Assembly: GCF_019130065.1 (NCBI RefSeq)
Contig: NZ_JAHSPG010000008.1
Coordinates: 331,496 to 395,495, forward strand
Length of the DNA stretch: 64,000 bases
Source of the DNA: Pinibacter aurantiacus
Lineage (GTDB): Bacteria > Bacteroidota > Bacteroidia > Chitinophagales > Chitinophagaceae
Direction: 5' to 3'
Both the position numbers and the translations under genes were made by a program. Shown here piece by piece: positions 34,726 to 44,600 of the stretch (position 1 is the stretch's first letter; every line of letters starts with the position of its first letter). The notes beneath the pieces were generated by a model. That model made no database searches and had not been told where the DNA came from. It was given only the letters and a program-made list of their open reading frames with translations.

Positions 34726-35184
34726 ATGAGTACACTATCAAAACCTGGTTTTTTAAAATGGTTGGTTATTGTTTTATTGCTTATCAACGCCGCCACCCTG
34801 GCCTACCTTTACATAGGAGATAAAAAGAAACCTGCGCCTCCTAAAAGAGGAAGGGATTTTATTGAAAAAGAACTTGAACTTAACGCTCAACAAAAAATAC
34901 AACACGATTCGTTACACAAAATATTTTCAGATAAACAGCAGGCGATATTTTCACGTATAAAAGTGCTGAAAGATTCTCTGTATTTCACGTCTAATGCAAA
35001 TAACGATTCAGTGCTGGTTAATCAATATACTCAACAAATTGGTGCGGAGTTGGCAACGCTTGAAAAAGAAAGTTTTTATCACTTCAAAAAAGTGCGCGGT
35101 ATTTGTACACCTCAGCAGCAGATTAAACTAGATACAATTATAAGCCGCATGAACAATATGCAGCGCGGTCCGAGAAAACAATAA
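34726..35184 (+). CDS. Membrane-anchored CpxP/Spy-like periplasmic protein
   Basis: This 152-residue protein has one N-terminal membrane helix (about 11-30) and a helical periplasmic domain. Its feature E-L-N-A-Q-Q-K-I-Q-H-D-S, and the later C-T-P-Q-Q-Q-I-K-L-D-T-I, resemble the paired Spy/CpxP LTxxQ-like motifs. A Pro/Lys/Arg-rich linker (K-K-P-A-P-P-K-R-G) joins them. Heavy-metal sensor-type (CnrR-like) proteins have the same layout. It starts 13 bp after the small membrane protein gene and probably senses or buffers envelope damage together with the next gene. Confidence 0.72.
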   Translation: MSTLSKPGFLKWLVIVLLLINAATLAYLYIGDKKKPAPPKRGRDFIEKELELNAQQKIQHDSLHKIFSDKQQAIFSRIKVLKDSLYFTSNANNDSVLVNQYTQQIGAELATLEKESFYHFKKVRGICTPQQQIKLDTIISRMNNMQRGPRKQ

Positions 35185-35291
35185 TTAATTAAGTGTTTTT
35201 CATAAAGAGCCATCTTTAAGGTGGCCGTATAATGCCCTTTTCAAAAAATCCTTTACACGTTTTTTCATTTTTAAAACTTAACAAGAAAACT

Positions 35292-35696
35292 ATGAAATGT
35301 AAAATCCTTTCACTGGCATTGGTGTTTACAGTATTAATAGCTGGTGCCGCAGTTGCACAAAATGGTGGAGGACAACGCACGCCTCCCACAACTGAACAAA
35401 GGTTGAAACGCTGGAATGACAACGTATTCAGCAAGTTGGATTTAAAAAACGATCAGCAGACCCAGGTGGACAAAATCTTTACAGAGTATTTTGCAAAGCA
35501 AGACTCTTTGCGTAACGCAGGAGGAGAGAGACCTTCAAGAGAAGTGATGCAAAAAATGGGTGCGGAAAGAGATGACAAAGTGAAAACGGTTTTGTCTGCA
35601 GACCAGTTTAAGAAATACCAGGATCTGGTGCAGGAGCAAATGCAGCAGATGCGCCAGCGTGGCGGTGGCCAGGGCGGCGGCAATCCACAACAGTAA
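35292..35696 (+). CDS. Exported Spy-like protein
   Basis: This 134-residue protein has a cleavable signal peptide (MKCKILSLALVFTVLI, then A-V-A-Q). The mature part is helical: T-E-Q-R-L-K-R-W, then L-D-L-K-N-D-Q-Q-T-Q-V-D-K-I, and V-L-S-A-D-Q-F-K-K-Y-Q-D-L, which read like two Spy-type motifs. The C-terminus is Gln/Gly/Arg-rich (Q-R-G-G-G-Q-G-G-G). Start ATG 35292 is chosen for the signal peptide over an upstream in-frame start at 35232. It is in the sigma-factor group and ends before a strong terminator. Confidence 0.78.
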   Translation: MKCKILSLALVFTVLIAGAAVAQNGGGQRTPPTTEQRLKRWNDNVFSKLDLKNDQQTQVDKIFTEYFAKQDSLRNAGGERPSREVMQKMGAERDDKVKTVLSADQFKKYQDLVQEQMQQMRQRGGGQGGGNPQQ

Positions 35697-35717
35697 AAAT
35701 TTGGACGGGTTCTTTAT

Positions 35718-35751
35718 AAGAGGTGTCAATAAAATTGGCACCTCTTTTTTT
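35718..35751 (+). terminator. Intrinsic terminator
   Basis: Stem 35718-35729 pairs with 35735-35746 (AAGAGGTG core, one G-T pair), followed by a run of T to 35751. It ends the sigma / Spy-like transcript and separates it from the barrel gene downstream. Confidence 0.88.
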
Positions 35752-35804
35752 GTGCGCGGCACGAAAGTTTTGGCGAATAAGAACGTCTAAACTGTGAGAC
35801 AAGT

Positions 35805-35902
35805 AATTGAATAACTGAGTAACTGAATAACTGAGTGGTTGAATTGTAAATGTCTTTCCCCATATAGGCCATTCAGTTATTCAGTTACTCAGTTATTCAG
35901 TT
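35805..35902. repeat. Inverted repeat, 'AATAACTG' family
   Basis: Arms of AATAACTGA words at about 35805-35838 and 35867-35902 flank a 28-nt spacer. The right arm stops 16 nt before the ATG of the next gene. Confidence 0.88.
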
Positions 35903-35918
35903 CTTAAGACAAGAAATT

Positions 35919-38837
35919 ATGAAACGAATCTTATTATTGGTTTTCGCTGTATTCGCTGCAATTGTCACAAATGCCCAAAGCTTTACTGTGAAAGGGAAAA
36001 TTGTAGAAGATACTGCTAAGAAAGCTGTCCCCAACGCGAACGTAGAACTCACCCAGGGCACTGCCGTAAAACGTGGTGCTGTTACCGACAACAAAGGATC
36101 ATTTTTAATTCAGAATGTAGAACCAGGAAAATATATTCTGAAAATATCCCGTATCAACTACAAGAACTTTCAAAAAAATATTGAGGTCACAAATGCTGAT
36201 ATCGACTTCGGTGATATCACTGTATTGCGTGAAGCGAAATCATTATCAGAAGTTGTTGTAACAGCGAAAACACCGCCATCACAACAAAAGAATGATACAA
36301 CAGAATTTAACTCGAAAGCTTTCAAAGTGAATCCTGATGCGACTGCGGAAGATCTCATCCAAAAAATGCCAACCATCACTGTGCAAAACGGACAAGTGCA
36401 GGCACAAGGAGAAAATGTACAAAAAGTATTAGTGGATGGTAAACCATTCTTTGGTGACGATGCGACTTCTGCATTGAGAAATCTTCCTGCGGAGATCATC
36501 GACAAAATTCAAGTGTATGATCAAAAAAGTGACCAGGCACAGTTTACAGGATTCGACGATGGGAATCAATATAAGACATTGAATATTGTTACAAAATCAA
36601 ATCGCCGTGCAGGGCAGTTTGGTAAAGTGTTTGGTGGGTATGGAACAGACAATCACTACACGGCAGGCGGCAACATTAATATTTTCAATGGCGATAGTCG
36701 TATATCGATCATTGGCCAGTCAAACAATATCAATCAACAGAACTTCAGCACAGAGGACCTGCTAGGTGTAACCGGTGGTAGCGGCCGCGGTGGTGGCGGG
36801 TTTGGCGGTGGCCGTGGTGGCGGAAGAGGCGCAGGAGGAAGCAATAACAATATCGGCAACTTCCAGGTGGGCCAACAAAGTGGTATTTCCAAAACAAATG
36901 CATTTGGTATCAACTACACAGACAACTGGGGCAAAAAAATAAATGTTAGCGGAAGTTATTTCTTCAACAGAAGCGACAATGATCTCGTTCAAAATACAGA
37001 CAGGACAAACCTTTTGAAAGATAGCGGCAGGACGCATTACCTCGAAGACCTGGCGAGTAAAACCATGAACGTGAATCACCGCTTCAACTTTTTGTTTGAA
37101 TACAAAATAGACTCGTTTAACTCATTGCAAATTCGTCCGCGCTTGAGCTACCAGATAAACGATGGAAGTTCTATTACGAATGGAAACACAAATACAGTTC
37201 CTGATGGGTTGCCAATAAACAGATCCACCAATATTGCAAACTCTGATTTGAACGGATATAATTTCAGCAATAACATTTTGTTCCGTCATAGTTTCAAAAA
37301 GAAAGGAAGAACATTTTCTTTGAACATCAACAACGGATTTACAAAGAATGATGGCAACGGAAAATTGTTGGCAGAAACAGATTACTACGATGCATTTGGC
37401 GCACCGTCTGACACAACATTAACCAATCAGATTTCTAAATCTAATTCAGATGGCTGGACGATGGCCGTGAACGGAACTTACACCGAGCCGATTGGAAAGA
37501 ACAGCCAGTTAATGGCAAGTTATCAGTGGACGGACCAGCAAAGTAAATCGGATAAAGAAACGTATCTGTATAATGCCAATCAGAAAGAATATTCTCAATT
37601 AGATACCACGCAAACAAACAAGTTCAAAAGCGATTACATCACGCAACAGGCGGGTCTCGGATATAATTATCAAAAACAGAAAATCAACCTGATGGTGCGC
37701 GGTGCGTTCCAATGGGCAGACCTGAACAACGATCAGTTTTTCCCAAAGCCATTCTCTTTGCAAAAAGGCTTCAACAGCATTTTGCCAATGGCATTGTTTC
37801 AATACAGAATATCGCAACACGAGAATTTAAGGATTAACTACCGCACCAACACAAACAATCCTTCTATTGCTCAATTGCAGGATGTGCTGGATAAAACAAA
37901 TCCTTTGCAATTATCAACCGGTAATCCAAATCTGAAACAAACGTATCAGCAAACGTTGAACATTCGCTATAACAAGTCGAATACACAGAAGGGAACGTCC
38001 ATGTTTGCATTCATCAACGGATCGTTCAGTGATAACTACATTACGAACAATACTATCACTGCTGTTAAAGATTCTGTTTTACTTACAGGCGATACGCTGC
38101 ATAAAGGTTCACAATTCATATACCCTGTAAACATCAATGGATACTGGAATTCAAGAGCATTTGTTACGTTTGGTTTTCCTGTTGGTTTCCTGAAATCAAA
38201 TCTTAACCTGAACGCAACTGCCGGTTATACAAATGCTCCGGGCTTGGTAAACTCACAGGAGAATACAGCAAAAACACAGAACTATTCTGTTGGGATAGTA
38301 TTGGCTAGTAACATTAGTGAAAAGGTGGACTTCACCATTTCATCGAGTTCAAGTTATAACATAACTAAAAACACTGCCCAATCCTATGCAAACAACAACT
38401 ACTTTAGTCAGGCCACAAGCCTACGTTTCAACTGGATCTTTGGTAAAAATTTCGTTTACAATACAGACGTCACTCACACATACTACAACGGGATATCTGG
38501 TAACCCCAACTATTTCCTATGGAACATGGCAGTGGGTAAAAAATTCCTGAAAGACAATCGCGGAGATCTGCGTCTGAGTGTGTATGACATATTGAAGCAA
38601 AATCAAAGCATCACGCGAACTGTTGATCCTTCCTATTACCAGGACGTGAAAACAAATGTGTTGCAACGTTACTTTATGCTAACGTTCACTTACACATTGC
38701 GCAACTTTAAAACAAAAGGAACAACCATTCCTGAAAATCAATACAACGAACAAAGACCACCTTCGATGCGTGTGGGACCACCTCCGGGAGGTGCCGGACC
38801 GCCGCCAGGTGACGGAGGTGGGCCTCCAATGTTTTAA
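35919..38837 (+). CDS. Large outer-membrane beta-barrel protein (TonB-receptor-like)
   Basis: This 972-residue exported protein has a signal peptide (to N-A-Q at about residue 20). A carboxypeptidase-regulatory-like beta domain (about 22-100, K-G-K-I-V-E-D-T) and a plug-like segment (V-V-V-T-A-K-T-P-P, then V-L-V-D-G-K-P-F-F-G-D-D) follow. A long aromatic-rich barrel runs to the end, matching the OMP_b-brl_3 group of Bacteroidota. A Gly-rich insert (about 285-310: G-R-G-G-G-G-F-G-G-G-R) and a Pro/Gly-rich C-terminus (P-P-P-G-G-A-G-P-P-P-G) are unusual. No obvious TonB box or SusD partner gene was seen. It lies after the sigma / Spy group, separated by a terminator and a repeat. Confidence 0.88.
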   Translation: MKRILLLVFAVFAAIVTNAQSFTVKGKIVEDTAKKAVPNANVELTQGTAVKRGAVTDNKGSFLIQNVEPGKYILKISRINYKNFQKNIEVTNADIDFGDITVLREAKSLSEVVVTAKTPPSQQKNDTTEFNSKAFKVNPDATAEDLIQKMPTITVQNGQVQAQGENVQKVLVDGKPFFGDDATSALRNLPAEIIDKIQVYDQKSDQAQFTGFDDGNQYKTLNIVTKSNRRAGQFGKVFGGYGTDNHYTAGGNINIFNGDSRISIIGQSNNINQQNFSTEDLLGVTGGSGRGGGGFGGGRGGGRGAGGSNNNIGNFQVGQQSGISKTNAFGINYTDNWGKKINVSGSYFFNRSDNDLVQNTDRTNLLKDSGRTHYLEDLASKTMNVNHRFNFLFEYKIDSFNSLQIRPRLSYQINDGSSITNGNTNTVPDGLPINRSTNIANSDLNGYNFSNNILFRHSFKKKGRTFSLNINNGFTKNDGNGKLLAETDYYDAFGAPSDTTLTNQISKSNSDGWTMAVNGTYTEPIGKNSQLMASYQWTDQQSKSDKETYLYNANQKEYSQLDTTQTNKFKSDYITQQAGLGYNYQKQKINLMVRGAFQWADLNNDQFFPKPFSLQKGFNSILPMALFQYRISQHENLRINYRTNTNNPSIAQLQDVLDKTNPLQLSTGNPNLKQTYQQTLNIRYNKSNTQKGTSMFAFINGSFSDNYITNNTITAVKDSVLLTGDTLHKGSQFIYPVNINGYWNSRAFVTFGFPVGFLKSNLNLNATAGYTNAPGLVNSQENTAKTQNYSVGIVLASNISEKVDFTISSSSSYNITKNTAQSYANNNYFSQATSLRFNWIFGKNFVYNTDVTHTYYNGISGNPNYFLWNMAVGKKFLKDNRGDLRLSVYDILKQNQSITRTVDPSYYQDVKTNVLQRYFMLTFTYTLRNFKTKGTTIPENQYNEQRPPSMRVGPPPGGAGPPPGDGGGPPMF

Positions 38838-38842
38838 TCGCA

Positions 38843-38872
38843 AAGCCGGACTTAAAGGGTCCGGCTTTTTTT
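38843..38872 (+). terminator. Intrinsic terminator of the barrel gene
   Basis: Stem AAGCCGGAC (38843-38851) with GTCCGGCTT (38859-38867) has a 7-nt loop and a T-run. It starts 6 bp after the stop codon. Confidence 0.92.
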
Positions 38873-39021
38873 TAACCACAGAGGAAAGGAGTTTCTTTCA
38901 CAGAGAAAAAGGAGATTGGTGAGGCTCTCCTTTTTTCCCATTACTCCTCGGATGGTTCATTTATTTTTGAAGCTACCCCTCCGTTCCCTCGGTGAAAAAA
39001 ACTCCTTTCCTCTGTGGTTAA
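38872..39021. repeat. Inverted repeat with perfect 23-bp ends, 'CCACAGAGG' type
   Basis: Arms 38872-38894 and 38999-39021 are perfect reverse complements. The inner parts (TTCACAGAG, GAGATTGG) continue imperfectly. It directly follows the barrel terminator. The family is shared with 592-826. Confidence 0.92.
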
Positions 39022-39086
39022 AAGCAAGTTCAGCGCAGAATATTGGTGGCCTTGCATAGCCGGTGGCTTCATAGTAAATTTAGAGT

Positions 39087-39560
39087 ATGACTTCTTTGTT
39101 CCTTCGCAATTTATTCTTCACCATATTGCAGCCGGGAGTTGTTGCCGGGCTTGTGCCGTACTTTATTATCCGTGACAAAATAAGTGAGATACTTTCTTTG
39201 CCATTCGCATGGTTTCATTTTTTAGGCATACTCATTTTTGCCATTGGATTATTTATAACCCTTCATTGCATCACCCGTTTCGCAATTGATGGGAAAGGTA
39301 CTTTATCCCCTGCAGATCCTACGAAAAAGCTAGTAATAAGGGGTTTGTACAAATACACGAGAAACCCGATGTATGTAGGTGTAATGCTGATATTAATTGG
39401 CGAAGCGATCTTCTTTGCATCGTTTCGACTATTGATGTATTCTGGGATTGTTTTTTCTGCGTTTACTCTTTTCGTTATCTACTTCGAAGAGCCGCGATTA
39501 AAGAGAGATTTTGGAGAAGAGTATGCGGAGTATAGGAAGAGAGTGAGGAGATGGATTTAG
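39087..39560 (+). CDS. Isoprenylcysteine carboxyl methyltransferase-family membrane protein
   Basis: This 157-residue protein has about four to five membrane helices and a C-terminal catalytic region. The signature T-R-N-P-M-Y-V-G-V-M-L (about 92-102) and the late Y-F-E-E-P-R-L-K-R-D-F-G-E-E-Y-A-E-Y are typical of the ICMT/PEMT group that methylates lipids or isoprenoid thiols with S-adenosylmethionine. The substrate in bacteria is unknown. The start is the ATG at 39087. No operon partner is apparent, and both flanks are repeats. Confidence 0.88.
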   Translation: MTSLFLRNLFFTILQPGVVAGLVPYFIIRDKISEILSLPFAWFHFLGILIFAIGLFITLHCITRFAIDGKGTLSPADPTKKLVIRGLYKYTRNPMYVGVMLILIGEAIFFASFRLLMYSGIVFSAFTLFVIYFEEPRLKRDFGEEYAEYRKRVRRWI

Positions 39561-39569
39561 CAGGAATTA

Positions 39570-39714
39570 GAAATTGGGAGTTAGGAATTAGAGAATGTTC
39601 TTGTCGCAAATATTTACCACTAAGACACTAAGGGCACTAAGTTTCACTAAGAGAGTCTGAAAAATTAAAACAACCCTTAGTGAGGCTTAGTGCCCTTAGT
39701 GCCTTAATGGTGAA
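39570..39714. repeat. Repeat block: 'GGAATTAGAA' half-element and 'CACTAAGG' inverted repeat
   Basis: AGGAATTAGAAATT words follow the methyltransferase stop (about 39559-39592). Then arms 39614-39641 and 39686-39714 of CACTAAGG/CCTTAGTG words form an inverted repeat with a 44-nt spacer. It fills the gap to mqnC. Confidence 0.85.
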
Positions 39715-39742
39715 ATTAGGTTGAGCAACGCGGAACCTCTAA

Positions 39743-40867
39743 TTAATAGTTGATCACTTGTTCTACCATCACCTGTGGCATTTGCCTGAACTCATATTGC
39801 TGATTGCGCAATTGCGGTTCGAAGCCTGCTTCGCGAATGGCAGCCTGTATGCTTTTGCTTGTAAAACGGTGAGGGGCACCGGCTGCACTCACTACGTTCT
39901 CTTCGATCATGATACTTCCCCAGTCGTTAGCGCCAGCCTGTAAGCAAATTTGCGCCACTTCTTTACCCACCGTCAACCAGCTTGCCTGAATGTTCTTAAC
40001 GTTCGGCAACATGATGCGGCTAAGCGCAATCATGCGAATATATTCTTCCGGAGTAGTAAGGTTGTGTACACCACGAATGCGAGTCAGCAATGTGTCTACA
40101 TCCTGAAACGTCCACGGAATGAAAGCGATGAAACCTTTTGCGTCCGCAGGTTTGCGGGACTGTACTTCGCGGATTTTCACCAGGTGCTCAAAACGTTCAG
40201 TTAATGTTTCCACGTGGCCAAACATCATTGTTGCAGTAGTGGTAAGTCCTATTTTGTGGGCTTCATGCATAATGTCGAGCCATTCCTGTGAACCACATTT
40301 TCCTTTGGAAATTAGTCTTCGAACACGGTCAACAAGTATCTCTGCGCCCGGTCCCGGCATCGAGTCCATACCCGCCTCTTTCAAAGCGATCAAGGCTTCA
40401 CGATGGCTAACTTTTGATACTTTACAAATGTGCGCCACTTCGGGCGGCCCCAGTGTGTGCAGTTTAAGATTTGGATATAGCTGTTTCAATTGTTTGAACA
40501 GGGCAACATAATATTCCAAACCCAGTTCCGGGTGGTGACCACCTTGCAAAAGCAATTGCTCACCGCCGTATTTAAAAGTTTCGTCTATTTTACGTTTGTA
40601 CGTTTCGATGTCTGTGATGTAAGCATCTGCATGGCCTGGGATGCGGTAGAAGTTACAGAATTTACAGTTCGCCACACACACATTTGTCGTGTTCATGTTG
40701 CGGTCAATGATCCAGGTAACTTTGCCATGAGGCACTTGCTTTTCCCTCAAAGTATTCGCAATGTGCATTAAGTCTGTCAACGGTGCGTTCTCAAACAGAA
40801 ATACACCTTCTTCCACGCTTAAAAATTCAAAATTCAGCGCTTTCGCATATAGTTCGGATAACTGCAT
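39743..40867 (-). CDS. mqnC: Cyclic dehypoxanthine futalosine synthase
   Basis: This radical-SAM enzyme cyclises dehypoxanthine futalosine in the futalosine route to menaquinone. The 374-residue protein starts at ATG 40867 (MQLSELY). The 4Fe-4S cluster motif C-V-A-N-C-K-F-C is at about residues 61-68, followed by N-F-Y-R-I-P-G-H-A-D. L-L-Q-G-G-H-H-P-E and the later S-M-P-G-P-G-A-E-I-L motif distinguish MqnC from the related MqnE. G-H-V-E-T-L-T-E-R, near the middle, is also typical. No other mqn gene is nearby. The seven-residue extension from TTG 40888 was not used. A TAACTTTG box precedes it. Confidence 0.95.
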   Translation of the reverse strand: MQLSELYAKALNFEFLSVEEGVFLFENAPLTDLMHIANTLREKQVPHGKVTWIIDRNMNTTNVCVANCKFCNFYRIPGHADAYITDIETYKRKIDETFKYGGEQLLLQGGHHPELGLEYYVALFKQLKQLYPNLKLHTLGPPEVAHICKVSKVSHREALIALKEAGMDSMPGPGAEILVDRVRRLISKGKCGSQEWLDIMHEAHKIGLTTTATMMFGHVETLTERFEHLVKIREVQSRKPADAKGFIAFIPWTFQDVDTLLTRIRGVHNLTTPEEYIRMIALSRIMLPNVKNIQASWLTVGKEVAQICLQAGANDWGSIMIEENVVSAAGAPHRFTSKSIQAAIREAGFEPQLRNQQYEFRQMPQVMVEQVINY

Positions 40868-40885
40868 TGTTTGGTGATTGAACAC

Positions 40886-40893
40886 CAAAGTTA
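40886..40893 (-). promoter_or_regulatory. Putative mqnC -7 box
   Basis: TAACTTTG on the minus strand, 18 nt before the mqnC ATG. It abuts the left arm of the next repeat. Confidence 0.45.
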
Positions 40894-41040
40894 ATTTGAA
40901 AATGTGGCAATTTGAAAATTTGAAAATTGGGTTTCTCGGGTAATGTCCTGATAACTATTTAAACAGCCTGCGAGATGAGAATAATTTGACTGCTGCACAT
41001 AATGAATTTTCAAATTATCACATCTTCAAATTTTCAAATT
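40893..41040. repeat. Inverted repeat, 'ATTTGAAA' family
   Basis: Arms 40893-40928 and 41005-41040 (36 nt) are imperfect reverse complements of ATTTGAAA words around a 76-nt spacer. After it, 41041-41271 is A/T-rich and shows no clear gene. Confidence 0.88.
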
Positions 41041-41271
41041 AATTAACAGTTCATTTTAAAACTAATTTTGATAACTTACAATTAATACGAGATATTCACG
41101 TTGTAGTTAACAAAAAGATCACATTGTGAGCGTATTAGCTTACTGATTGCCTGCAAGAGATTAATATATGATTTTTATTAACAATGTTATGTGTTAATCA
41201 AGCCATTTGGATATTGACCTTTAAACAAATAGATCGGAAATTTGCATCGTAAATACAATAAATCAGACATC

Positions 41272-41373
41272 ATGAAGCAATTACAATCGAAACTTTCACT
41301 GATACTAAATTGGATTTTCAAGAAAAGACCCGTATTGATTCCGGTTCCAGTGCAAAATCGCAAACTTAAATAG
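41272..41373 (+). CDS. Possible small protein, 33 residues
   Basis: This short ORF starts at ATG 41272 and reads M-K-Q-L-Q-S-K-L-S-L-I-L-N-W-I-F, then a basic stretch ending in K-L-K. The hydrophobic-then-basic layout would fit a small membrane-associated or toxin-like peptide. It is followed 54 nt later by a strong terminator, and no other gene lies between, so this stretch is probably a transcribed unit (small protein or small RNA). No family is recognised. Coding is not proven, as it may be chance in A/T-rich DNA. Confidence 0.35.
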   Translation: MKQLQSKLSLILNWIFKKRPVLIPVPVQNRKLK

Positions 41374-41427
41374 TCAGATATTTACACGCAATACAGCATA
41401 CTTTAATCATTACATTTAGTAAACGAG

Positions 41428-41460
41428 CAGTCAGGATTCAGCAGTCCTGACTGTTTTTTT
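41428..41460 (+). terminator. Intrinsic terminator after the small ORF
   Basis: Stem CAGTCAGGA (41428-41436) with TCCTGACTG (41445-41453) and loop TTCAGCAG is followed by seven T. It is on the plus strand with no annotated gene for 160 bp downstream and no large gene upstream, so it marks a short transcript. Confidence 0.88.
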
Positions 41461-41507
41461 ATAGGCTGGTTATAATAAATTAATTTTCAAAACGTCCCTG
41501 AAACATA

Positions 41508-41538
41508 TTGAAATCTGCAATACTTTGCTTTACTTTTG
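41508..41538 (+). promoter_or_regulatory. Promoter of the SNF2 helicase gene
   Basis: TTG at 41508-41510 and TACTTTTG at 41531-41538 are 20 nt apart, the best match to the Bacteroidota consensus in this window. It predicts a leader of about 75 nt. A further TACTTTG lies at 41521. Confidence 0.75.
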
Positions 41539-41620
41539 CAGATTAACCTTTTCGGTCCTGAGAGTGTGCAGAAACTAAATTTCCGGCTATGAACACTCCT
41601 CGCCGATTTTAATAGTTACT

Positions 41621-44600
41621 ATGGCGCTACCGCATCTTATTAAATACGTTTATACCAATGGTACTGATGAAGTGATCAGGAGGGGTAAGAAGATTCATGC
41701 TATCGGATATGTGGAGCTGATAGAATATGATGAGTTGCTGGGCTCTGTAGTTTTTAGGGTTAAAGACGACAGTTACAGCACTTATTATAAAGTCCATATT
41801 CAGAAGTTTAAGGACCCCAAAACACTTTCTCTTCGTTGCACCTGTCCTTACAATTTGGGAGATATTTGTCGGCACGAAGCTGCTGCGCTGATTCAGTTGC
41901 AGGAGCTGCTGGATAGGAACATGCTGAAAATGGAAGAAGTGGTGTATGACCAGCGACACACGGTAGTGAAAATGAAAACGATCGATCTTAAAACGATTCG
42001 TTTGCTTTGCTCACCGCAAACGCTTACAGATGCTGAACAATATTTGCGTACAAATAAAGCTTCCATTGAACAAGCAAAAGATGAACTGGTAAAAGCAAAA
42101 GTGGACCTTGATGGCAAAGTATACAATGTTGTTATTCGCAAAAATGAAGAACGCAACTTTGATACCAGCAGCGACTATGTAGATGAAGCACATCCTTTAT
42201 CTCTCCCCAAAGTGATAGTTTTCCTGCAATTGCTCAACGCTCACGGTCCTTATTATTTTGATACCATTCGCAATTGGGATAAAGAAAAAAACAAATTACT
42301 CGAAGCATACGGTTATTCACTCAGTGACGATCTCAAAGGCAAATTTGAGTTTAGCTACAAGGAAGGAAAACCTTTCCTTCGTGTGCTGGATATAAGCATT
42401 AAACGCATTAATCCGCTAACAACTGCTGTTAAACCGAAACCTGTTGAAGTAGTCGCAGAGCAGGAGGCAGAGGAGGAAGTAACTGTATTGACTGCTTCTC
42501 AAAGAATCGGCGTTGTTTTCAATTTTAATCACGAGTCATACCCAGGCTTTTTAGTAGAAGCTGTGCAGGGCGAAGCAAATGAAGAGCGACAGGCATTCCT
42601 GGGAAAAATAGAAAAGCTCGATCTCTCTAAGTTTATCAACGTGGATGTATTAAGCGACGATGATAAACAACTCGTTCCTGCGCTTCGCAAAATGCAGGAA
42701 TCCGAGATCACAAAATATCTCAACAGAAATTCTCCTTTCAGCGGTATTTGGGAAAACATTGTTCATCACGAAACAGACGAACTACCTGAAGAAACAAAGA
42801 GCCTGATGGTAGAATATCTTCACCCAAAACTCAGGAAACTTTTCGGAGAAATTTCCGGCAATCCGTTTACATTTTATCTTAATAGCCACAAAGCTTTCCG
42901 CACAGACAATCTTAAAACAATTGGTATCGTTGCAGAACCGATTGTACCTTATTTCAAGGTTGCGACCAATAAGAAGAACCAATACGAAGTAAGTTGTTGG
43001 GTAAACCTTAGCGGACAAGAGTTGAGTCTTGCGGACAATCAGCTTTCAGGAAATATTCTTTTCTTCTATCAGGAGAATTTATACCTCTGGAGAGACGCAG
43101 AAGACATCAGCAGGATTGAACCCTTCTTCAAAAAAGGAAGCATTACCATTCCAAAAAGTGAATGGCCGGAGAAGCTCCGCTCGATGATTATTCCGCTGAC
43201 GAAGAATTATCATGTAGAGTTTGAAAATACTTTGGTTACAGCCATAAAAGACGGCGAACCTGAGAAAAGAGTAATGCTGGTGGAAAAAGGCGATTACCTT
43301 GTTTTCCAACCTGTATTCTCATACAAAGGGTTTGAAGTAAAAGCAGGCGATAAAGACGAATTGATTGTCCCTGATGGAGAACGTGTATTGATCGTTCATC
43401 GTGATAAGCCGACAGAGCAACAATTTATCAGTAAAATTGAAGCACTTCATTCCAACTTTATAAAACCAGAAGGCACACACAATCTTGTATTGAAAGGTGC
43501 AGATGTATTGCGCAACAACTGGTTCTTCCTTTTTGTGGATGCTATGCGTGATATGAAGGTGCCAGTGTATGGATTTGATGCGTTGAAAAATTTCCGCTTT
43601 AATACAGCGAAACCGCAAACGAAAATTTACATCAGCAGCAATACAGATTGGTTCGATGCGAAAGTGGACATCATTTTCGGAGATCAGAAAGTAACCATTT
43701 CTGAAGTGAAGAAGGCGCTGGCAAACAAACAACAATTCGTTCAGCTGAACGACGGAACGCTCGGAATTTTGCCTGAAGAATGGATTAAGAAATATTCATT
43801 GCTTTTCCGCGTGGGTGAGGGAAAACAAAACGAATTGAAGCTTTCAAAATATCACGCCGGTGTTATCGACGAGTTGTATGCGGAAAGAAATGAGGAAGAA
43901 TTGTTCGTACAACTTGAAGAAAAATATGAACGCTTGCGTGGCTTCAAAAGTATTAACGAAGTAGAGCCACCGGCGCATCTTCAAAAGATATTGCGTCCGT
44001 ACCAGGCATTCGGTTTCCAATGGTTGAACTATTTAACAGAAGTGAATTGGGGCGGTATTTTGGCGGATGACATGGGTCTTGGTAAAACCATCCAGGCATT
44101 GTCTTATCTGCAGCATTTTAACGACGAGCACGGCCCTTTAATTGCCCTTGTCGTTTGCCCGACAACACTAATGTTCAACTGGGAAAACGAGATCAGGAAA
44201 TTTACACCAACGCTTACAAGTTATATCCATCATGGCGGCGACAGAACACGAGACAAAGAAACGTTGAAGAAAAGCAATGTGATCATAACCACATATGGCA
44301 CATTGAGAAGCGATATTAAAATGCTCGCTGAAATCAACTTCGACTACGTTGTGCTGGATGAATCGCAGGCGATTAAAAACCCTGCAAGTAAAGTAACAAA
44401 AGCAGCTTGCGTATTGAAAGCGAAACACCGCCTGTGTATGAGCGGTACGCCTTTGCAAAACAATACATTCGACATATTTGCACAAATGAACTTCCTGAAC
44501 CCGGGCATGCTCGGAAGCATGGAATTTTTCCGCCAGGAATTTGCCATTCCTATTGACAAGTTTGGTGAAGCCGATAGAAAGGATCACTTGCGCAAACTAC

